Below, one piece after another: positions 44,234 to 53,565 of a stretch of DNA of 64,000 nt. Origin of the DNA: CBDAQD01 sp965275905 (lineage in GTDB: Bacteria > Pseudomonadota > Alphaproteobacteria > Rhizobiales > JAJFHC01); assembly GCA_965275905.1 (NCBI GenBank), contig CBDHYJ010000076.1, positions 1 through 64,000 of the forward strand. The letters run 5' to 3'. Position numbers and translations under genes: made by a program. Below the pieces are notes generated by a model, which was not told where the DNA came from, did not search any database, and was given only the letters and a program-made list of their open reading frames with translations. Position 1 is the stretch's first letter; each line of letters opens with the position of its first letter.

Positions 44234-46367
44234 TTCTCAACAGGGAGAGAACGCCGGTTTTCAAGGACGAGAGAGCGCGGGTGCACCGCGACGTGACGGC
44301 GGGACCGTGAACGCGGGTCCAGATCTGGCGCAGTTTCCGCACCAGTCCCGATCGGCTTCTGGACCGGTGCAACGTGCCGATATCGGTTCTGCCGGGATCG
44401 CTTTCCGAGGCATCCGCGACCGGGATGCGCACAACGAACCGCGCGCCAAGAACGTGGCGGCGCGACTCGGGCAGATGCCGGTCCTTGTCGCCGTGCCGGT
44501 TCTCGGCCCAGATCCGGCCGCCATGCGCTTCCACGATCTGTTTGGAAATGCTCAGGCCGAGTCCGGAATTCTTGCCGAACTGCTCGGCACCCGGACGGTC
44601 CGTGTGGAACCGGTCGAAAATCCGGGTGAGGTTTTCGCGGGGGATTCCCGGCCCTTCGTCTTCGACCCGGATTTCGATCTCCTGCCCGATCCGGCGCGTA
44701 AAGACCCAGACCTCGCCGTTGGGCGGCGAGAAGGACTGAGCATTCGTCACCAGGTTGCGGACAACCTGGCCGAGGCGGCTGTCATGGCCATTGACGATGA
44801 ACGGTCCGGTCTTGCGGCTCGCAGGATCGATGGAGAGAATGAAGCGTGAATCGCTCCACCGCCGCGTTTCGTTGAAGACCGACACAACGGTATCCAGCAA
44901 TGCACAGACATCCACCGGTTCCGCGTCCGTGCGCGCCATTTCGGCGTCGAGGCGGGATGCGTCCGAAATATCGCTGATCAGCCTGTCGAGGCGCTGCACG
45001 TCGTCCTGGACGATCTTGATAAGACGAGCGCGCGCCGTGTCGTCCCGCGCAAGCGGCAGGGTCTCGACCGCGCTGCGTAGCGACGTCAGCGGATTCTTCA
45101 GTTCATGCGCGACATCCGCCGCGAAGCTCTCGATGGCATCGATCCGGTTATAGAGCGCGGTCGTCATATCTCTCAGCGCCCCGGACAGGTGGCCGATCTC
45201 GTCGCCGCGACGGGTATAGTCTGGAATCTCGATCCGGCTCTTTCGGCCGTATCGCACTCTCTCCGCGGCTCTGGCAAGCCGGCGCATCGGTTCGGCGATG
45301 GTGCCGGCAAGCACAAATGAAATCAGGATCGTGACCGCAAGTGCGACAAGGAACATCCTGATGATCGCCCAGCGCTCGGCATGTACGATCGCATCAATGT
45401 CGCCGCCGAGGGTAGACAGGACCAGAGCGCCCAGAACGGCGCGAAACCGCTGCACCGGCACGGACACCGTCACAATCAGTTCATGTTTCTCGTTGGCGCG
45501 CACGACCGAAATCGAGTTCGCATTGAGCGCGGCCACGACCTCAGGAAGGTTGCGGCCGTTTTCACCAAGTTCGTCCGCCTGGGGCGGCAGATCGCTGGAG
45601 AACAGCCAGCCGACCATCTTGTTCCATAGATTCTCGAAGAATCCGGTTTCCTCGACCTCGATCGGCGGCAGGTCGAAACTGATGATCTGTCCCCGCTGCG
45701 CGAGATTGCGGGAGTCGACGATCAACTCGCCATCGGTGTCGTAGATCCGCGCCCAGGTCTTGGTCGGCGAGATAACGCGCCGCAGGATATGCGCGGCACG
45801 TTCAGGATTGATGGGAAACTCGAGCGACTCGTCGTCTTCCACCGGCGAAATGGTCTCGCCAGGCTCAAGTTCGAGGAGGCGATTCGGGTTGATGGTGATG
45901 GTTTCAACATCGTTGGCGGCCGACTCGGCGATGGCCCCCGCGATGATCTCCCCCTGGATAAGGAGACTCTGCACGCGGGCGTCGATAAGACCGGCCTTGA
46001 ACTGGTTCAGGTAGAGAATGCCCGACAACAGCAGCACCAGCGCGGTGGCGTTGATGATGACGATGCGCCGGGTCAGCGTGGACGACAGGTATCGTCGCAG
46101 AAACGCGGTGACCTTCGCGGTCAGCGTGTCCTCTGTGGCCGCCGCCTGGTCCTGGCTCCGCAGACGGCCGCTGAATTGTTGAAAGCGCCGGAACAATGCC
46201 GGCGTCGGGCGTGCAGCCTCTCGGCGCGCATGGGCTTCGGGAAGGAGCGTCGCGGCGGTTTCGCGCATGCGCTCCACCGCAGCCATGAGATCAGCCTTAA
46301 GCCGCTCTGCCGCGTCCTCGTTCTTGCCTCCGACAGGACGTGTTCTGTTGTCCGTCTCGAGGACCAT
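44214..46367 (-). CDS. chvG: ChvG/ExoS-type sensor histidine kinase
   Basis: 717 residues. A cytoplasmic N-terminus, TM1 near residue 105 (IVIINATALVLLLSGILYL), a periplasmic sensor domain of about 215 residues, TM2 near 345, HAMP, then HisKA with FAADVAHELKNPLTSLRSAV and HATPase with QVVRNLVTNAQSFS, EDEGPGIP and NSGLGLSISKQIV. Orthologues sense acid or cell-wall stress, with periplasmic ExoR as the inhibitor in rhizobia, and phosphorylate ChvI. About 70 basic, serine-rich residues follow the kinase domain, longer than usual, and run into hprK. It starts nine bases after chvI. Confidence 0.94.
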   Translation of the reverse strand: MVLETDNRTRPVGGKNEDAAERLKADLMAAVERMRETAATLLPEAHARREAARPTPALFRRFQQFSGRLRSQDQAAATEDTLTAKVTAFLRRYLSSTLTRRIVIINATALVLLLSGILYLNQFKAGLIDARVQSLLIQGEIIAGAIAESAANDVETITINPNRLLELEPGETISPVEDDESLEFPINPERAAHILRRVISPTKTWARIYDTDGELIVDSRNLAQRGQIISFDLPPIEVEETGFFENLWNKMVGWLFSSDLPPQADELGENGRNLPEVVAALNANSISVVRANEKHELIVTVSVPVQRFRAVLGALVLSTLGGDIDAIVHAERWAIIRMFLVALAVTILISFVLAGTIAEPMRRLARAAERVRYGRKSRIEIPDYTRRGDEIGHLSGALRDMTTALYNRIDAIESFAADVAHELKNPLTSLRSAVETLPLARDDTARARLIKIVQDDVQRLDRLISDISDASRLDAEMARTDAEPVDVCALLDTVVSVFNETRRWSDSRFILSIDPASRKTGPFIVNGHDSRLGQVVRNLVTNAQSFSPPNGEVWVFTRRIGQEIEIRVEDEGPGIPRENLTRIFDRFHTDRPGAEQFGKNSGLGLSISKQIVEAHGGRIWAENRHGDKDRHLPESRRHVLGARFVVRIPVADASESDPGRTDIGTLHRSRSRSGLVRKLRQIWTRVHGPAVTSRCTRALSSLKTGVLSLLRNAVRRG

Positions 46368-46375
46368 CTACCCCA

Positions 46376-47074
46376 TTAACCCTCTTTGAAGCGGTACCCC
46401 ACTCCGTACAGCGTCTCAATGACGTCAAAACTGTCGTCAACCCCTTTGAACTTCTTGCGCAGCCGCTTGATGTGGCTGTCAATCGTGCGGTCGTCGACAT
46501 ACACCTGGTCATCATAGGCCGCATCCATCAGCGCGTCTCGACTTTTTACAATGCCGGGCCGCTGGGCCAGCGCCTGAAGGATCAGGAATTCCGTAACGGT
46601 GAGCACGACCGGCCGGCCGTCCCAGGTGCATGAGTGACGTTCCGGGTCCATGACCAGCTTGCCGCGTTCGATCACCTTGGCTTCTTCGACGCCGGTGGAT
46701 TGAATGTCGCGGTTCTGTGCCCGCCGGAGCACGGCCTTTACCCTTTCAACGAGCAATCGCTGAGAAAACGGTTTGCGGATGTAGTCGTCCGCGCCCATCT
46801 TCAGACCGAAAAGCTCGTCAATCTCGTCGTCTTTGGACGTCAGAAAAATGACGGGCATCTCGGATTTCTGCCGCAACCGGCGCAGCAATTCCATGCCATC
46901 CATACGGGGCATCTTGATATCGAGAATTGCGACATCCGGCGGGGTATCCTGCAGACCGGTCAGCGCGGCAGCGCCGTCGGTGTAGGTCTGCACAGCATAC
47001 CCTTCGGCTTCCATGGCCATGCTGACAGACGTCAGAATATTACGGTCGTCATCGACGAGTGCGATCGTGGGCAT
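46376..47074 (-). CDS. chvI: ChvI response regulator
   Basis: 232 residues, OmpR family. Receiver: acidic pair in IALVDDDRNIL, phosphoacceptor Asp in VAILDIKMPRMDGMELL, and Lys in GADDYIRKPFSQRLL. C-terminal winged helix: LTVTEFLILQALAQRPGIVK and VDDRTIDSHIKRLRKKF. In rhizobia, Agrobacterium and Brucella it controls envelope, exopolysaccharide and virulence genes. In those genomes pckA is often its divergent neighbour; here a HugZ-like gene takes that place. An inverted repeat lies upstream at 47102-47134. Confidence 0.95.
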   Translation of the reverse strand: MPTIALVDDDRNILTSVSMAMEAEGYAVQTYTDGAAALTGLQDTPPDVAILDIKMPRMDGMELLRRLRQKSEMPVIFLTSKDDEIDELFGLKMGADDYIRKPFSQRLLVERVKAVLRRAQNRDIQSTGVEEAKVIERGKLVMDPERHSCTWDGRPVVLTVTEFLILQALAQRPGIVKSRDALMDAAYDDQVYVDDRTIDSHIKRLRKKFKGVDDSFDVIETLYGVGYRFKEG

Positions 47075-47101
47075 GAACTATCCGTGTGTGTGTGTTGAGT
47101 T

Positions 47102-47134
47102 CCCCAGATCGACCATTAAACGCCTAATCTGGGG
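47102..47134. promoter_or_regulatory. Inverted repeat upstream of chvI
   Basis: Arms CCCCAGAT (47102-47109) and ATCTGGGG (47127-47134) are perfectly complementary, 17 bases apart, 28-60 bases before the chvI start. It could be a regulator site or form a leader hairpin. No T tract follows. Confidence 0.4.
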
Positions 47135-47217
47135 GAAATTGTGGCAACTGTCCTTTGTCGCCGCACTCGGCCATACCAAGGCCAAAATTGTTTCTGTAGT
47201 TTTATACTACACACTAA

Positions 47218-47246
47218 CACATAGCCGGTAATTGCACCGGCGACAA
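47218..47246 (-). promoter_or_regulatory. Candidate chvI promoter
   Basis: Minus strand TTGTCG (47241-47246), a 17-base spacer and TATGTG (47218-47223); the spacer contains CCGGT/ACCGG. It overlaps the region just before the divergent HugZ-like gene. Confidence 0.35.
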
Positions 47247-47251
47247 TCGCT

Positions 47252-47992
47252 ATGAGTAAGCCTATGAAAAATTTGGATAATACAGATTCTCTCGGGGCAG
47301 AAAGCCGGAGCATTGTGCGTCACGCAAAAAAGGTCAGCCTCGCCACGCTCAACGGCGAAACCGGCGGACCGTTCGTTTCACTGGCGACTGTGGCAACGGA
47401 TATGACCGGGGCGCCAATCGTGCTTCTGTCGGACCTGGCCCGGCATACGCAGAACATCAAGCGGGATCCGCGCGCCTCGTTGCTGTTCGACGCCTCCGGC
47501 GAAGAAGGTGATCCGCTTGAAGGCGGCCGCGTCTCGTTGAGCGGCACCCTTGAGGTCTCGGATTCCGCACGTGACAAGGCGCGTTTCCTCGAGCGTCACC
47601 CCGACGCCGCCGGGTATGCCGAGTTTGCCGACTTTGCGTTCTACCGGCTTCAGGTTGCGGAAGCCTATCTTGTCGGCGGATTCGGCCGCATTCATTCCAT
47701 TCCCGCAAACGACTTTCTGATCAGCGGTTCGCAAGCCAGCGAGTTCGAACAGGCCGAGCCCGGAATAATCGAACACATGAACGAAGACCACAGCGATGCG
47801 ATCGCGCTTTATGCGACCAGTCTGCTTGCCGAGCCGGAAGGAACGTGGCGCATGTGCGGCTTCGATCCGGAAGGTTTCGATCTGAGTCTTTCGGGCACTG
47901 TACGTAGGTTCGAATTTCCCTCTCCGCTGGGCGCACCTGCGGAAGCCCGCCACGCGCTGGCAGATCTTGCAAGAACGGCCAGGAGTCTCTAA
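47252..47992 (+). CDS. HugZ-like heme utilisation / pyridoxamine-phosphate-oxidase family protein
   Basis: 246 residues in two parts. Residues 20-150 are a split-barrel FMN-binding-like domain (KKVSLATLNGETGGPFVSLA, VLLSDLARHTQNIKRDPRAS, ARFLERHPDAAGYAEFADF). Residues 165-245 are DUF2470, recognisable from IEHMNEDHSDAIALYA. This pairing is the HugZ layout; some members bind or degrade heme, others have unknown roles. FGRIHSIPANDF is the usual join. It is divergent from chvI. Two in-frame ATGs (47252, 47264) could start it. Heme activity is not shown by sequence. Confidence 0.83.
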   Translation: MSKPMKNLDNTDSLGAESRSIVRHAKKVSLATLNGETGGPFVSLATVATDMTGAPIVLLSDLARHTQNIKRDPRASLLFDASGEEGDPLEGGRVSLSGTLEVSDSARDKARFLERHPDAAGYAEFADFAFYRLQVAEAYLVGGFGRIHSIPANDFLISGSQASEFEQAEPGIIEHMNEDHSDAIALYATSLLAEPEGTWRMCGFDPEGFDLSLSGTVRRFEFPSPLGAPAEARHALADLARTARSL

Positions 47993-48002
47993 AGCCTGCC
48001 GC

Positions 48003-49502
48003 ATGAATACCGCGCGGGCAAGGGGAGCCGTCGCTGCCGGACATGCGGTGACGGCGGGGGCTGCAACCGAAATTCTGAACGAGGGGGGAACGGCATTCGA
48101 TGCCGCGATTGCCGCGCTCGCGGCGGCGTGCGTCTGTGAACCGGTTCTGGCCTCGCCGGGTGGCGGCGGGTTCATGATGGCGATGCCGGCGGGCAGCCAG
48201 CGTCCCATCCTTGTCGACTTCTTCGGACACAGCCCTCGTCAGCGGCGGCACGATCTGAGCGAACTGGAATTCGAGAGCGTTTTCGCCGACTTCGGGACCG
48301 CACGCCAGGAATTTCATGTCGGTCGCGGCGCGACGGCCGTTCCCGGTTTCGTGGCCGGGCTCGCCGAGATCCACCGGCGCTTCGGGACCCTGCCGCTCGC
48401 CGAACTCATGACACCGGCGATTCGCGCGGGCCGCAACGGTGTCGAAATGACGGAGTTCCAATCCTTCCTGTTCGAGGTCGTTTCGCCCATTCTGACCTAT
48501 TCTGCTTCCTCAAGGAGCCTGTTCGCTCCGGATGGGCACCTGCTCAGGACCGGGGAAAAGCTCGTGAACCCTGGATTGGCGGAGTTCTTCGAGGCCTTCG
48601 GCAAGGAGGGCCCCGCCCTGTGCGTCTGCGGGGCGGGTGCCGATGCGATCCTGGAAGGCCAGGACGCCTCCGGTCATCTTCTGGCGTCCGATCTTTCCGA
48701 ATATCGGATCGAGGAGCGCGAGGCGCTTTGCCTGTCCGTCAACGGCTGGGATGTGTTCCTGAACCCGCCGCCGTCGGCGGGCGGCACGCTGATTGCCGTC
48801 ATGCTCGACGGCATTACCCGCCACGGTCTGGACCGCGCGGACGCCATTGCCCGTGCAGACCGCGCAAGACGACGGCACGACGGCGAACCCGACGCCATTC
48901 TCGCGGAGATCGGATTGAGATCCGCTGCAACGCCGGAGAGCGCCGGTCCGGCAACACGCGGAACGACGCACGTAAGCATCATCGATGCCTTCGGCAACGC
49001 CGCTGCCGTCACGGTCAGCAATGGCGAAGGCAGCGGGCATCTGGCGGGACAATTCGGGTTCATGCCGAACAACCTTCTCGGCGAGGAGGATCTCATGCCG
49101 AGAGGATTTCATCTGTGGACGCCGGACGCCCGGCTCGCGTCGAACATGGCCCCAAGTCTGATGCGGCATTCCGACGGACGGGTCACCGCGCTGGGTTCCG
49201 GCGGTTCCAACAGAATCCGCACCGCCGTATTTCAGGTGATCGCCGGTCTGGCGGTTGACGGACTCAATCCGCGCGAAGCAACCGAAGCCGGACGGGTGCA
49301 TATCGAAGATGAACATCTCGACTTCGAAGACCTGTTCGACGACCACGCCCGAGACCGAATGCGGACCGCGTTTCCGGACCATCGCGCCTGGCCGGACAGA
49401 AATCTGTTTTTCGGCGGGTGCCACACCGTCGCACGGGATGCCGACGGTACGTTCAGCGGCGCCGGGGACCCGCGCCGCGCCGGCGTCTACGCGGAGGTCT
49501 GA
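48003..49502 (+). CDS. Gamma-glutamyltransferase family protein (Ntn hydrolase)
   Basis: 499 residues. Self-processing Ntn hydrolase family: the N-terminal half shows GGTAFDAAIAALAAACVCEP and SPGGGGFMMAM, and the catalytic threonine is in ATRGTTHVSIIDAFGNAAAV, with NGEGSG after it. LGSGGSNRIRTAVFQVIAG near the end is the usual substrate-side GSGG block. There is no clear signal peptide, and the protein is shorter than secreted GGT (about 580), so it may be a cytoplasmic acylase or transferase of the same family. ATG 48003 is chosen; the longer frame overlaps the previous gene. Confidence 0.87.
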   Translation: MNTARARGAVAAGHAVTAGAATEILNEGGTAFDAAIAALAAACVCEPVLASPGGGGFMMAMPAGSQRPILVDFFGHSPRQRRHDLSELEFESVFADFGTARQEFHVGRGATAVPGFVAGLAEIHRRFGTLPLAELMTPAIRAGRNGVEMTEFQSFLFEVVSPILTYSASSRSLFAPDGHLLRTGEKLVNPGLAEFFEAFGKEGPALCVCGAGADAILEGQDASGHLLASDLSEYRIEEREALCLSVNGWDVFLNPPPSAGGTLIAVMLDGITRHGLDRADAIARADRARRRHDGEPDAILAEIGLRSAATPESAGPATRGTTHVSIIDAFGNAAAVTVSNGEGSGHLAGQFGFMPNNLLGEEDLMPRGFHLWTPDARLASNMAPSLMRHSDGRVTALGSGGSNRIRTAVFQVIAGLAVDGLNPREATEAGRVHIEDEHLDFEDLFDDHARDRMRTAFPDHRAWPDRNLFFGGCHTVARDADGTFSGAGDPRRAGVYAEV

Positions 49503-49899
49503 CAAAGCCCGGATCCCGCCCGGAGCATCGCAAATCCAGTCGGAAAGAAAATGGCCGGGTGGGGAACCCGGCCATCGCGTGCATTTCGGGGATCAGGAGT
49601 CATGCACTGGTAAACGCCAGAACGATGTGGGATCGTGCATCGCGTTTGAGCAAAACGAACCATATTTCCCGCCTATAGGCAACATAAATTCAACTCATTA
49701 ATACTTTTTATTCCGTGCCGCCGGGCATAAATTCCCGACCGGGGCTCAATCCGATCGTTCCGGTCGCGTTCAAGTGGGTACTCACCATCTGTTCAATGCC
49801 GCTTGGCCGTATTTTCGCTGGTGGCACGGTGCCTTTGACCTATATAACCCGCGCGACGACGACCTTGCGCAAGACACCTCCAGGCCCCTAGGGACAACC
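49503..49899. other. Intergenic region before prfC, with a hairpin
   Basis: 397 bases. A 9-bp hairpin ATGGCCGGG/CCCGGCCAT lies at 49551-49575, about 50 bases after the gamma-glutamyltransferase stop and probably its terminator, though its plus-strand T tract is poor. An AT-rich part follows (49650-49740). TATATAA near 49840 could be a -10 box for prfC, but no matching -35 is clear. No gene seen. Confidence 0.5.
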
Positions 49900-51477
49900 A
49901 TGGCTTCCGATTTCGAGCGGCGACGCACCTTCGCGATAATTTCGCATCCTGATGCCGGCAAGACGACACTGACCGAAAAGCTGCTGGCGGCCGGCGGCGC
50001 GATTCGGTTCGCGGGCGCCGTGCGCGCCCGGGGAGAGCAGCGCCGCGCACGGTCGGACTGGATGAAGATCGAGCAGGAACGGGGCATCTCGGTCACCAGT
50101 TCGGTCATGACCTTCGAGCATGACGGGCTCGTGTTCAATCTGCTGGACACGCCCGGCCACGAAGACTTTTCAGAAGACACGTACAGAACTCTGACGGCCG
50201 TTGATTCGGCCATCATGGTGATTGACGCAGCCAAGGGTATCGAGAGCCAGACCCTGAAGCTGTTCGAGGTCTGCCGTCTGCGGGATATCCCGATCATGAC
50301 GCTGGTCAACAAAGCGGACAGGGAGGCCCGCGACCCCTTCGAACTGCTCGATGAGATACAGGACAAGCTGGCGCTCGACGTCGCGCCGGTTGTCTGGCCG
50401 GTCGGAATGGGCGCCGACTTTCACGGCTGCTACGATTTCCTGACTGACCGTTACCTCACGTCTTCCAAAGGCGCTGGAGGGTCATACGACACAGCGCTCG
50501 ACTGCTCGGGCTTCGATGACGGAACGCTCGATGACAAAGTGCGTGCCGACGTGCTTGCCGCTTCACGTGAAAGCGGCGAGCTGGCCGCGGCAGGCTACGA
50601 GCCATTCGACGCGGACACCTACCGGACAGGGCATCTGACACCCGTTGTGTTCGGCAGTGCGCTGAAAGACTACGGCGTCGGCGAGCTGCTCAAACTGATC
50701 GCGGCAAACGCACCGCAGCCCAGACCAAGCCCGGCAGACGCGCGACCGGTGGAACCCCGCGAAAAGGCGGTCACCGGCTTCGTGTTCAAGGTTCAGGCCA
50801 ACATGGACAAGAACCACAGGGACCGGGTCGCCTTTCTCCGGATCTGTTCGGGAACATTCAAACGCGGAATGAAGCTGCACCAGGTGCGCACGGGCAAGGA
50901 TATCATCGTCCACAGCCCGATTTTCTTTCTCGCCCAGGACCGGGAAATCGCGGATGAAGCGGCAGCGGGCGATATCATCGGCATCCCCAATCACGGAACG
51001 GTGCGTGTCGGCGATACGTTCACGGAAGGCGAAGCGGTCCGGTTTACCGGCCTGCCGTCATTCGCGCCTGAAATTCTGATGCGGGTCCGGCTGGCGGACA
51101 CCACGAAGATCAAGCAACTGCGCCGGGCATTGCAGGATCTCTCGGAGGAGGGCCTGATCCAGGTCTTCAAACCACGCATCGGCGCGCATTTCATAGTCGG
51201 GATGGTCGGCGCCCTGCAACGCGACGTTCTCGCGTCACGCGCCAGACAGGAATACAAGGTCGAAATCGGCTTCGATCCTTTGCCCTACAGCATGGCGCGG
51301 TGGCTAAGGGCGGACGATGAAAAGGCGCTGAAACGATTCGTCGAACAGAACAATGCAGCGATCGTTCTCGACCGCGACGAACGCCCGGTGTTTCTTGCCG
51401 AAAGCGCCTGGGAGCTGAACTACAAGATGGACAAGGCCGAGGGCGTCGATTTTCTGGCCACGCGGGAACTCGAATAG
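49900..51477 (+). CDS. prfC: Peptide chain release factor 3
   Basis: 525 residues. A translational GTPase that removes RF1/RF2 from the ribosome after termination. G1 is in FAIISHPDAGKTTLTEKLLA, the switch region in KIEQERGISVTSSVMTFEHD, G3 in LLDTPGHEDFSEDTYRTLTA (the FSEDTYR following DTPGHED is characteristic of RF3), G4 in TLVNKADREARDP. Domains 2 and 3 follow to ALQRDVLASRARQEYKVEIG. ATG 49900 (MASDFERRR) gives the family length. It is convergent with the HerA-type gene. Confidence 0.96.
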   Translation: MASDFERRRTFAIISHPDAGKTTLTEKLLAAGGAIRFAGAVRARGEQRRARSDWMKIEQERGISVTSSVMTFEHDGLVFNLLDTPGHEDFSEDTYRTLTAVDSAIMVIDAAKGIESQTLKLFEVCRLRDIPIMTLVNKADREARDPFELLDEIQDKLALDVAPVVWPVGMGADFHGCYDFLTDRYLTSSKGAGGSYDTALDCSGFDDGTLDDKVRADVLAASRESGELAAAGYEPFDADTYRTGHLTPVVFGSALKDYGVGELLKLIAANAPQPRPSPADARPVEPREKAVTGFVFKVQANMDKNHRDRVAFLRICSGTFKRGMKLHQVRTGKDIIVHSPIFFLAQDREIADEAAAGDIIGIPNHGTVRVGDTFTEGEAVRFTGLPSFAPEILMRVRLADTTKIKQLRRALQDLSEEGLIQVFKPRIGAHFIVGMVGALQRDVLASRARQEYKVEIGFDPLPYSMARWLRADDEKALKRFVEQNNAAIVLDRDERPVFLAESAWELNYKMDKAEGVDFLATRELE

Positions 51478-51500
51478 CACGCCCTTGCAGCGGTGCTATT
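51473..51500. terminator. Hairpin spanning two convergent stop codons (prfC and HerA-type gene)
   Basis: Arms AATAGCAC (51473-51480) and GTGCTATT (51493-51500), 8 bp with a 12-base loop. The TAG stops of both genes lie within the arms. No T tract follows on either strand, so termination strength is uncertain. Confidence 0.45.
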
Positions 51501-53565
51501 TCGTCAGCTTGCGCATCCGCTCGGCTAGTCCCTCAACGGTACGCAAGGGAACGTCTTCGGTCTGCTGGACCGGCGGCACAGGATTGTCGAAGGTCAGATT
51601 GGACCTGACCGGACGCTCCTTACGGATCGAGGGACGCGGAGCGACCGGCTCTCCCGCGGGAACATGGCCGGCCGGCGCGTTTGGCTGCAACGGTGCCGAG
51701 ATGTTTGGCTCGGGATGGGGCGGAACAGGTTGACCATGGCCTTGTGCCGGTGTCGCGCGAGGACCAACCGGCTCAATCGTCAGGCCCTCACTTGTTGTCG
51801 CGGGTATTCCTGCCGGGGCGTAACCCGCCGTTCCGCCAAACTGACCGCCCTGGCTTTGTTCAGCAGGCGGAGACAAGACCGGACTTGGTCCGGCATCCTC
51901 CTCGCTCTGGCGTCCGGCCATGCGCCAGCGCTCGACGACGTCCTCGACAAAACCATCGTCGGAAATGTCTGCCGACCAGGCCTCCGCAAAAGCCGCCGTC
52001 GATCCCTGAGGCAAGGCGTCCTCGGGTATTTCGTTCAGTGCTATTCGAGAGGGCAAAGCCACGCCCTCGCCAAACACCACCGTTTCTCTGGTCCCAAGCG
52101 ATGGCAGAAAGTCCAGCAGACTTTCAGCGGCGTCTGCAATCGCCGACTTGACGATGCGCTGATCGCGTTCGTTGGTCAGCCTCATCGCAAACACGGTCGA
52201 GCACTGGGAGAGAATAGTCGGATCGATATCGCCCGGCCGCTGGCTGACGATACAGAGGGAAATACCGTACTTGCGCCCTTCCTTGGCAATCTGCGACACC
52301 GCGCGCTTGGTCGGCTCGAAGCCCAGCCCGGCATCCCGCGGCACATACCGGTGCGCCTCTTCGCAAACAAACGTAATCGGCATTTTCCCGCCGCTCCACA
52401 TCGCGAGATCGAATGCCAGCCGCGCCAGAACGGATACGACCACGTTGAGAATCTCGGACGGCAATCCTACGAGTTGAAGAACCGTGATCGGCCTGCCGGC
52501 AACCGGAACGCGGAACAGCCGTTTCAGTACATCGGCAAGGTTATCCTGCACCGTGAGATTGCCGAACATGAAGGCATATCGGGGATCATGAATGATTGCT
52601 TCGATGTGAGACTTTAGCCGCTTGTAGGGGCTCAGATCCTTCTGAACCTCCAGACGTCCCATTTGCTTGTCGATCAGCGCGACCAGATCGGAAATCCGAT
52701 AGGGGACCGGAGTATCGATTGAAAATTTCTCATTGCGCCCGAGCGATCGGTGCGCGAGCCGGCCTTCCCGGCGATTGGATGAGTACTGACGTTTCGCGAC
52801 CGGAATGAGATCGCGCAGGATCTCGACTTCCTCGGCCCGGCCATTCAAGTCACCGATCAGGATCGCACTGATCTCATCGAACGTCAGGAACCAGAATGGC
52901 AATGCCAGACTCTCAAGTCCGACGACTTCCGCGCGTTCGCCGAAACAGCCTCCGTATTCATTGTGCGGATCCAGCAGAACAATGTGTGCATTTGGGTGTT
53001 TCGTCAGCACTTGCCGGAGAATAAGGGCAACCGTGCAGGACTTGCCCGAGCCGGTGGAGCCGACGATCGCGAAATGCTTGCCCATCATGTCGTCAAGTTT
53101 GATGACGGCCGGGATTGATCTGTCCTGATGAACGCGGCCGATCTCCACGGAATCGCTGTTGCCGAAGTAATAGGCCTTTTCAAGTGCCTTTCGTGATGCA
53201 GGCTGAACGCGGTCACCAAGGCGGGGGTATACGGTCACGCCACGCTGAAAAGTCCGGAGATAGCCGTCCTCTTCCCGCGGCAACTCGCCGACCAGTTCCA
53301 CATGAAGTCGGCGATTAATGCCGCGACGATCGCCCAAGGATGATTCCGCGACGGACATCCCCGTGATCAGGCACAGCGCGATTGTCTTGCCGGTGTCGAC
53401 AGTCAGCACCGTGCCGATATGCGGACAGCTCGCGGCGTCGCGACGATCATGCTCGGGGGGATCATCCAGAAGCACAGTCGCTTCTGAGCCGGAAATCGCG
53501 ATGATTTCGCCAATAGACGGCTCGCCCGTTTCCGCACGCAATGTCACTGCGGTAGCGGTATCCAT
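51496..53565 (-). CDS. HerA-type ATPase (DUF87)
   Basis: 689 residues from ATG 53565 (AGGGAC upstream). A HAS-barrel N-terminus (GEIIAISGSEATVLLDDP) precedes a FtsK/HerA ATPase: Walker A IVGSTGSGKSCTVALILRQV, LLDPHNEYGGCFGE, and Walker B MPITFVCEEAHRYVPRDA, then IAKEGRKYGISLCIVSQRPG. Archaeal HerA works with NurA nuclease on DNA ends; bacterial HerA often joins SIR2 or nuclease partners in defence, but none is near here. The last 150 residues are proline-rich and probably disordered. In alphaproteobacteria this seems a stand-alone core gene. Confidence 0.87.
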   Translation of the reverse strand: MDTATAVTLRAETGEPSIGEIIAISGSEATVLLDDPPEHDRRDAASCPHIGTVLTVDTGKTIALCLITGMSVAESSLGDRRGINRRLHVELVGELPREEDGYLRTFQRGVTVYPRLGDRVQPASRKALEKAYYFGNSDSVEIGRVHQDRSIPAVIKLDDMMGKHFAIVGSTGSGKSCTVALILRQVLTKHPNAHIVLLDPHNEYGGCFGERAEVVGLESLALPFWFLTFDEISAILIGDLNGRAEEVEILRDLIPVAKRQYSSNRREGRLAHRSLGRNEKFSIDTPVPYRISDLVALIDKQMGRLEVQKDLSPYKRLKSHIEAIIHDPRYAFMFGNLTVQDNLADVLKRLFRVPVAGRPITVLQLVGLPSEILNVVVSVLARLAFDLAMWSGGKMPITFVCEEAHRYVPRDAGLGFEPTKRAVSQIAKEGRKYGISLCIVSQRPGDIDPTILSQCSTVFAMRLTNERDQRIVKSAIADAAESLLDFLPSLGTRETVVFGEGVALPSRIALNEIPEDALPQGSTAAFAEAWSADISDDGFVEDVVERWRMAGRQSEEDAGPSPVLSPPAEQSQGGQFGGTAGYAPAGIPATTSEGLTIEPVGPRATPAQGHGQPVPPHPEPNISAPLQPNAPAGHVPAGEPVAPRPSIRKERPVRSNLTFDNPVPPVQQTEDVPLRTVEGLAERMRKLTK

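Noticed and set aside
51496..53565. HerA-based phage defence system
   Set aside because: No SIR2, NurA-like, DUF4297 or other nuclease partner adjoins it; the neighbours are RF3 and a CBS protein.
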